Part shown: positions 58,833 to 64,000 of the stretch, piece by piece
Layout: each line of letters begins with the position of its first letter
How positions within the stretch are numbered: the stretch's first letter is position 1
Source of the DNA: UBA2112 sp964641025
Lineage (GTDB): Bacteria; Patescibacteriota; Saccharimonadia; Saccharimonadales; Saccharimonadaceae
Assembly (NCBI GenBank): GCA_964641025.1
Contig: CAZXJP010000006.1
Span: 4,256-68,255 of the forward strand
Length of the DNA: 64,000 bases
Direction: 5' to 3'
Made by a program: the position numbers and the translations under genes
The notes under the pieces: generated by a model
The model's database searches: none
Told to the model about the DNA's origin: nothing
The model's input: only the letters and a program-made list of their open reading frames with translations

Positions 58833-61436
58833 ATGGATGATTCTTCTACGAACCCATATATACCGCAGGAGTCCCAAAACATCAGAGACAAAGTCTCCCA
58901 GAGACAGTCTCCGTTGGGACGATTGGTGAAATGGTTAATGATCACAACCATAGCTTTGGCCGTTTTGGTCGGGGGTGGTTTATTTTTTGTTGTTCCATTA
59001 ACAACAGCGGTAGATACTGAAGCACGGAAAGAATTCGCCAATACCTTGCAACCACCAGAGCAGACGCTCAAACGTGTCGACGTGCAATCCGAAGTGGGTT
59101 TTCAGCTAAATTATGACAACCGTTTATATAGTAGCTATGCCGAAGTAGGCGACAGTACCGCTGGGACTGATGAGAGCGCTGCTGTTTTGTCTGGCGAAAC
59201 ATACGAAAACAATGATTTGCGAGTTTCGCGTGCGTATAACTATGTCCGTATACGACCCATCGAAAGCGTTGATTCTTCGCGCTCGCTGATTACTCAACCT
59301 CCAGAACTAGAGGTATTCGCGACTACTAGCCCCGACGACTTAGACGAGGCGGCAAAGCTAGAAGAAAACCAGGATCTGTCTAGGCTTAGTTTGTTTGTAA
59401 AACTAGACGGAGACAAAAGGGCGGAAAAAAGAGTAGCTGATGATAACACGGTGGTTACGATTGAAGCGACAAAGCCGGACAGTTTTACGATTAACAACGT
59501 CGAATATCAAAAAGTTCGCTATACGACTACAAATGAAAACTATCGAATTACTAATGTAAAACGTGACGAATGTTACTATACCATTCAGTTTGATCAGCCA
59601 TTTGCCGTTTGTATTAGCAATATTCGACCAAGCAACGTTAGCGCCGCTAGTTTGGTTGAGCAGGTATTTGACTCTATAGTTTATGAACAAGCGACTACGT
59701 TGCCGGTTTCGGGTAACGATACAACTTCGTTTAATAACACTATTATGCGATTAGCGCAGGCAACTGATGATAATGTCGAAGTTCCGGGCGATGAGGTTGA
59801 AAGTACAGATGAAGAGGTCACACCCGAAGCGACCACGCTCGACACTAGCTCTAACGTAGGGGGCGAGTCTGACCTAATCACTGTTACGCCTGAATACTAT
59901 ACCAACGGAGACGCGCTAAAGGCATTTGCCAGCGCGCAACCAAGCGTTGTGCGTGTAGGTATGCTGTACTGCGCGGATCTGGCATTGAAATTCGAAGACG
60001 GAGAAACCGCAACGACCTTAACTGACGCATGCGTAGGGCGAACATCTAGCGGCGTGTTTGTTTCTAGGGATGGATACATCGCGACGACAGGACACGCGAT
60101 TCGTACGAATATCAAGGACGCAGTAAACGGCTATATCAATTTCGCGCCAGATCGCGAGCTGATGCTAGACCGATTGCAACGAGTTCTCGATTACCTACTA
60201 GAGGCAAAGATAATCCTAGATACAGACGCGGAATATCTGCAAACTGGCGCGTCGACAGGTGATCAAGAGGCCTTGGCGAAAATAATGAACATTGGTCAAA
60301 TAATTCCTGATAACTATATAACAGCAGTAGAAGAAGAATATACATATGCTATTCAACCGTCCGACAAGCCAATCGTAGTAAACCGTAACGATACTTTTAA
60401 ACCGGCGTTTGCCTATTCCGACAGTGTACTCAAGGCAGATTACGTGGCATCTGAATTTGATACAGATAAATCCGTGCAGTACGTGTTTGGAAGTGAAACG
60501 CCAGCAACGGATGTTGGCCTGCTAAAAACGGACGGTAGTTTTCCAGAAGTTATGATTGACGGCAGTCATGCCACGAAAGCCAACGACGTTTTGAGTACGA
60601 TAGGTTTTACGTCCTATACTGACAGCACGTTAACTATAGACAACTTGCGTGATATGCCGATTGCTACAATTAGCCACGTAGAGCAGGCATATGAAAGGGA
60701 CGGCACTACTTTGGTGCAAACTGATCAACCGGTATTACCCGGCAATGACGGAGCACCGGTATTTAATAGCGAAGGAAAGTTAATTGGATTTGCAGTGTAT
60801 GGATTGTTGTATTGCCCAGATCAACAATGCTTTGCCAGTGGAACCGTGCGATCAGCATCGGAACTGACGAAGCTCATTAACGAAGAAAACGTATCACTCA
60901 ACACGGGCGGACAAATAGCATCAGTATGGCGTGACGGAGTAGGTCAGTTCATGAACGCGAATTATTCGGCCAGCACGGGATCATTCGGCAATGCTAGTTC
61001 ATATAGGTTTAATCGTTGGGCAACCCCACTCCGTGATTTATCTAGTGGTTTACAAGGAAGCGCCAAAGACACATCGTTGTGGAATCAATTGCAGGTAATT
61101 ATGATAGCCGTAACCGTAGCTATGGTAGCCGCTACCGTGATACTGGCAGTATTGAACTGGCTATATAAGCGTCGTGTCAGCATGTTACAAACCGGTCATT
61201 ACGGTGCTGCCGTTGATACTCCGCAAACACCCAGTGTTGCCCCGCCCGCTCCGATGTACACTCCACCATCCTCCAGTACACCCCAGACAACTGTGCCGGG
61301 CGCCACTCCTCCTCAACCGAGCCAACCTGAACAGCCCGCGCAGCCTCAGACTGGAGTTCCACCAACGCAGCCTCCGTCACCTGCTAATCCGCCCGCTCCA
61401 TCGGGTCCGGTCGAAGATCCATTCTATAAGCAATAG
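58833..61436 (+). CDS. Membrane-bound HtrA-like protein with a replaced catalytic serine
   Basis: An 867-aa envelope protein. One N-terminal helix (about 29-53), a large unknown extracytoplasmic region (about 60-350), a trypsin/HtrA-like domain (about 365-690), a second helix (about 755-775) and a Pro-rich cytoplasmic tail. His421 lies in GYIATTGHAIR and Asp560 in DVGLLKTDG, matching two of the catalytic triad. The third motif, normally GNSGGP, reads GNDGAPVF, so position 639 is Asp in place of Ser. It is therefore probably a non-catalytic sensor or scaffold. An extended -10 (TGTTAAACT) lies 10 nt before the ATG. Confidence 0.75.
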   Translation: MDDSSTNPYIPQESQNIRDKVSQRQSPLGRLVKWLMITTIALAVLVGGGLFFVVPLTTAVDTEARKEFANTLQPPEQTLKRVDVQSEVGFQLNYDNRLYSSYAEVGDSTAGTDESAAVLSGETYENNDLRVSRAYNYVRIRPIESVDSSRSLITQPPELEVFATTSPDDLDEAAKLEENQDLSRLSLFVKLDGDKRAEKRVADDNTVVTIEATKPDSFTINNVEYQKVRYTTTNENYRITNVKRDECYYTIQFDQPFAVCISNIRPSNVSAASLVEQVFDSIVYEQATTLPVSGNDTTSFNNTIMRLAQATDDNVEVPGDEVESTDEEVTPEATTLDTSSNVGGESDLITVTPEYYTNGDALKAFASAQPSVVRVGMLYCADLALKFEDGETATTLTDACVGRTSSGVFVSRDGYIATTGHAIRTNIKDAVNGYINFAPDRELMLDRLQRVLDYLLEAKIILDTDAEYLQTGASTGDQEALAKIMNIGQIIPDNYITAVEEEYTYAIQPSDKPIVVNRNDTFKPAFAYSDSVLKADYVASEFDTDKSVQYVFGSETPATDVGLLKTDGSFPEVMIDGSHATKANDVLSTIGFTSYTDSTLTIDNLRDMPIATISHVEQAYERDGTTLVQTDQPVLPGNDGAPVFNSEGKLIGFAVYGLLYCPDQQCFASGTVRSASELTKLINEENVSLNTGGQIASVWRDGVGQFMNANYSASTGSFGNASSYRFNRWATPLRDLSSGLQGSAKDTSLWNQLQVIMIAVTVAMVAATVILAVLNWLYKRRVSMLQTGHYGAAVDTPQTPSVAPPAPMYTPPSSSTPQTTVPGATPPQPSQPEQPAQPQTGVPPTQPPSPANPPAPSGPVEDPFYKQ

Positions 61437-61895
61437 CTATCTTTTGAGGATGCGAAATTTACGAGCAGGGGCAAATACCCAGAATTTGTAGCCCGGGAAG
61501 GTCCAGGTTATAGATAGGGCTGCCGTTATAAATTGAGCGATGTACAGATCGATGCCTAGTTGCTGATTTAGGAACCAGTTCAGATTGAATACTAATAATG
61601 CGCTGAATCCGGTAAAGATAACGAATCGCCAAACTTCTGTCGGTTTACTTCGTTTCTTTCTACTGGCAGAGAAAACCCAGATGTCTAATATCAAGAAGAA
61701 TAGGGCATACGCGGTAATCGTTGATACGAGCAGTGCCCAAAAATCGTTGGCGTAGAAAACTTTGTCTAGTAACGCGAACAGGGAATATGTGACCCAGAAT
61801 GGTATGTTTCCGGCTACCTGTAATTTAATGAATTCGAAAAAGCCTTGACGTACGTTTTTATTTTTTAGTGGCCCAACCCTAGTAAGCTTTAGCAT
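61437..61895 (-). CDS. GtrA-like membrane protein
   Basis: A 152-aa four-helix protein. FIKLQVAGNIPFWVTYSLFA at the start, ALFFLILDIWVFSAS, and YIAQFITAALSITWTFPGYK then FWVF at the end match the GtrA-like family, linked to polysaccharide or teichoic-acid precursor export. TATACT lies 7 nt before the ATG on the minus strand (61903-61908). It converges directly on the HtrA-like gene. Confidence 0.8.
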   Translation of the reverse strand: MLKLTRVGPLKNKNVRQGFFEFIKLQVAGNIPFWVTYSLFALLDKVFYANDFWALLVSTITAYALFFLILDIWVFSASRKKRSKPTEVWRFVIFTGFSALLVFNLNWFLNQQLGIDLYIAQFITAALSITWTFPGYKFWVFAPARKFRILKR

Positions 61896-61952
61896 TATCT
61901 ATAGTATAACACCTTCGGTCTGCCGGTTCCTCGTGCTATACTTAATGAAGTA

Positions 61953-62711
61953 ATGAAAAATATGATTGAAGTGCGCGGATTAACAAAGCGCTATGGCGAC
62001 AAATTGGCCGTGAATGGCATAGATTTTGAAGTTAAAAAAGGCGAGATTTTTGGTATCCTCGGCCCGAACGGGGCCGGCAAGACGACGACTCTCGAAATGA
62101 TGGAGACGTTGCGTCCAATAGACGAAGGCTCTGTAACTATTAATGGTGTTGATGTAGCCAAAAACCCCCGTAAGATCAAGTATATGATTGGTGTTCAACC
62201 TCAGAGTCCATCATTTCAAGACAAGACAAAGCTCACGGAAATTATACGAGAGTTTGCCGCTGCTTATGGCGAGAGAGTAGATCCCATGAAGTTTCTCAGG
62301 GATGTTAACCTAGAGGACAAGGCGAATGCATTTTTTGAGAATCTATCAGGAGGTCAGAAACAACGTTTGAGTATCACGACCGCACTCGTACATGGTCCAA
62401 AGGTATTTTTTCTCGATGAGCCCACGACCGGCCTTGACCCACAGGCGCGACGCAATCTATGGGAACTAATCGAGAATGTTCGCGACCGAGGTATAAGCGT
62501 TGTCATGACGACGCACTACATGGATGAAGCCGAAGTACTATGCGACAGGATTGCCATCATGGACGAAGGCAAAATTATCGCTATTGGCACGCCAAAGAGC
62601 CTAATCAAAGATTTGCTTGGACGGGGCTTCAAAAAAGAACAGCATGTCGAGCAGGCGAACCTAGAAGATGTTTTCATCGACCTGACGGGCAAGGGGCTTC
62701 GCGATGCGTAG
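61953..62711 (+). CDS. ABC transporter ATP-binding protein (DrrA/CcmA type)
   Basis: A 252-aa ATPase with Walker A GILGPNGAGKTTTLEMM (about 33-49), signature LSGGQKQRLSI (about 132-142), Walker B KVFFLDEPTTGLDPQ (about 149-163) and H-loop VVMTTHYMDEAE (about 185-196). It powers an exporter with the next gene. An extended -10 (TGCTATACT) ends 10 nt before the ATG. It overlaps the permease gene by 8 nt. Confidence 0.95.
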   Translation: MKNMIEVRGLTKRYGDKLAVNGIDFEVKKGEIFGILGPNGAGKTTTLEMMETLRPIDEGSVTINGVDVAKNPRKIKYMIGVQPQSPSFQDKTKLTEIIREFAAAYGERVDPMKFLRDVNLEDKANAFFENLSGGQKQRLSITTALVHGPKVFFLDEPTTGLDPQARRNLWELIENVRDRGISVVMTTHYMDEAEVLCDRIAIMDEGKIIAIGTPKSLIKDLLGRGFKKEQHVEQANLEDVFIDLTGKGLRDA

Positions 62712-63813
62712 ATCACTATACACGATACTCACGTTTGTTCGCATAGATACCAAGCGATATTTTCGCGACAAATTAGCACTATTCTTTACAATTGTCTTTC
62801 CGCTGATATTCTTGTTTGTGTTCGGCAGTTTAAACTCTGGCAATAGTGATGTTTCGTTTAGGGTGGCGCTTGTCAATAACAGCGATAGCTCTTTTGCAAA
62901 AGAGTTCACCAAGAATGCTAAAGATAGCAAAATCTTTAATATTAACGAGGAAGCTGACACGATAGACGAGGCAAGAGAACTGATGAGCAAATCGCAAATA
63001 GATGCGACAATTGTTTTGCCAGAAACATTCGGTGAAGTGTCCGCGGAAACCAAGTTGCCGGGTGGACAGGCCAGATTGTTGTTTACTCAAAACAACGAAC
63101 AATCGGGTTCTGCGCTTTCGTCCGTACTGAACTCGCAGTTCGAGGCGATAAACGAAGAGCTCGCACCGTCTATCACGCCTTTCACTGTCAAATCCGAACC
63201 GCTAAAAGAAAAGAGCTTATCGCCGTTTGACTATACATTCGCTGGTTTGCTCGGGTTCGCAATAATCGGCATGGGAATATTCGGGCCGGTCAATGTATTC
63301 CCAGAGCTGAAGAAGATGGGCATCTTGAGGCGCCTAAGTACGACTCCGATAACAGTCTGGCAGTATTTCTTGTCGACAATGATTGGCCAGCTTGTGGTTG
63401 GTGCAGTGTCCCTGTCAATTATGTTCGCTGTCGCCATACTCGTGTTTGGGCTCACTATTATCGGTAACTGGCTAGAGCTGACCCTGTTCCTCGTACTCTC
63501 GGTTACGATGATTCTCGGGATAGGCTTGGCACTTGGCGGATGGGCTAAGAATGAGCGTCAGGTCGCGCCTCTCTCTAACATCATCGTATTTCCTATGATG
63601 TTCCTGTCTGGCACGTTCTTCCCGCGATTCTTGATGCCAGAGTGGCTTCAGAATATCTCAAACTTTCTACCGCTAACGCCAGTCATTGATGGTATCCGTC
63701 TGATCGCCACCGAAGGCGCCCATTTGTGGGAGATTGGTCCCCAGCTTGGCCTAGTACTGCTCTGGATGGTGGTCATCTATCTCATCGCATTCCGTGTTTT
63801 CCGCTGGGAGTAG
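62704..63813 (+). CDS. ABC-2-type permease
   Basis: A 369-aa permease: one N-terminal helix (LALFFTIVFPLIFLFVF), a large external domain (about 40-165) and five C-terminal helices (from FAGLLGFAIIGMGIFGPVN), with the characteristic NIIVFPMMFLSGTFFP loop. This is the layout of the YhgE/ABC2_membrane_3 group. It probably exports a lipid, drug or peptide; the substrate is unknown. Confidence 0.92.
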   Translation: MRRSLYTILTFVRIDTKRYFRDKLALFFTIVFPLIFLFVFGSLNSGNSDVSFRVALVNNSDSSFAKEFTKNAKDSKIFNINEEADTIDEARELMSKSQIDATIVLPETFGEVSAETKLPGGQARLLFTQNNEQSGSALSSVLNSQFEAINEELAPSITPFTVKSEPLKEKSLSPFDYTFAGLLGFAIIGMGIFGPVNVFPELKKMGILRRLSTTPITVWQYFLSTMIGQLVVGAVSLSIMFAVAILVFGLTIIGNWLELTLFLVLSVTMILGIGLALGGWAKNERQVAPLSNIIVFPMMFLSGTFFPRFLMPEWLQNISNFLPLTPVIDGIRLIATEGAHLWEIGPQLGLVLLWMVVIYLIAFRVFRWE

Positions 63814-64000
63814 CTATTACATAGTATTCGCTAATTTTTAGTATTGTGGAAAACTATTTCGCATAGAATTACCCTTTTGCTTATCTGTGGTAAACTGGAA
63901 GCAGACCTTTTATGGGTCGTTTGCGAGCATATGTAGACGGCGGAACACGTGGAGGGTCATAATCATAGGGGGAACGTGCGACAGACTGCGAATCTGTGCT
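63814..64000. other. Unresolved right edge, possible start of an RNA gene
   Basis: A TGGTAAACT extended -10-like box ends near 63896, followed by GC-richer sequence with short stems (GACC/GGTC near 63905-63923; ACAGA/TCTGT near 63978-63994 with loop CTGCGAA). Only a 16-codon frame follows the box. The pattern suggests a transcribed structured RNA cut by the window edge, but no family was recognised. Confidence 0.3.

Noticed and set aside
63960..64000. A tRNA gene beginning at the right edge.
   Set aside because: The anticodon-arm-like hairpin is not preceded by a proper D arm or acceptor strand, and the rest lies outside the window.
1..64000. Use of TGA as a sense codon, as in some CPR lineages (Gracilibacteria/Absconditabacteria).
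   Set aside because: Many genes end cleanly at TGA with expected family lengths (for example cyoB, cyoC, rpe, tktN), so the standard code applies.

Overview
The window looks like a chromosomal segment of a Candidatus Saccharibacteria (TM7, Patescibacteria/CPR) genome of roughly mid-40s percent GC, carrying an accessory island at its left end. The taxon call is inference. It rests on the standard code with working TGA stops, the compact gene packing, the many small membrane proteins of unknown function, the combination of a cytochrome bo-type quinol oxidase with NDH-2 but no other respiratory complex, a split transketolase, and a very consistent promoter layout in which a TATAAT/TATACT -10 box sits 5-12 nt before the start codon with no Shine-Dalgarno (predicted leaderless mRNAs).

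Layout. 1-2.7 kb (minus strand): a three-gene restriction-modification cassette (C5 cytosine methyltransferase, PLD-fold nuclease of the NgoFVII type, Z1-domain ATPase running off the left edge). 2.9-11 kb: a TrlF-like PHP + SMC-type ATPase gene, cut in two by a complete 4.9-kb ISL3-type transposon (5347-10251). The transposon has 22-bp terminal inverted repeats (21/22), an exact 8-bp target duplication (AAAAATTC), a transposase and a low-GC, Bacillota-looking cadmium/zinc resistance operon: free HMA domain protein, P-type ATPase, ArsR-type repressor and a previously unmarked 49-aa metallothionein. Two near-identical promoter/operators drive it. Deleting the element plus one repeat restores a single 1061-aa ATPase frame. 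11-16.3 kb: small phage/plasmid-type genes (NGWTNRETW-type, DUF3768-type, DUF7768-type), two of them behind a shared structured leader and three followed by a shared covarying hairpin; then a replication-relaxation protein and a large serine recombinase that ends against the 3' end of a tRNA-Gln(CUG) gene.

16.4-30.7 kb: core genome with small envelope proteins, a PAP2 phosphatase, RmuC, an aquaporin, PheS-PheT, a DnaQ-like exonuclease, a ROK kinase, a DUF3445 (heme-dependent oxidative N-demethylase-like) protein and an M16 peptidase. 30.8-40 kb: a minimal aerobic electron transport chain, cyoABCD, cyoE and an NDH-2, plus an FKBP and thioredoxin reductase. A 152-nt imperfect rod-like inverted repeat, a candidate structured RNA, lies between cyoE and ndh. 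40-42.6 kb: a BspA/DUF285-repeat surface protein with a PNTG sorting signal, overlapped by its own sortase gene.

42.6-64 kb: GDPD, pyrophosphatase, Nudix, a short Rel/SpoT, GAPDH, an operon for the non-oxidative pentose phosphate route (rpiB-rpe-tktN-tktC-fba), two PfkB kinases with a LOG-like protein, UvrB, a membrane-bound HtrA-like protein whose catalytic serine position is Asp, a GtrA-like protein and an ABC-2 exporter. The last 190 bases were not resolved. No CRISPR array or rRNA was seen.
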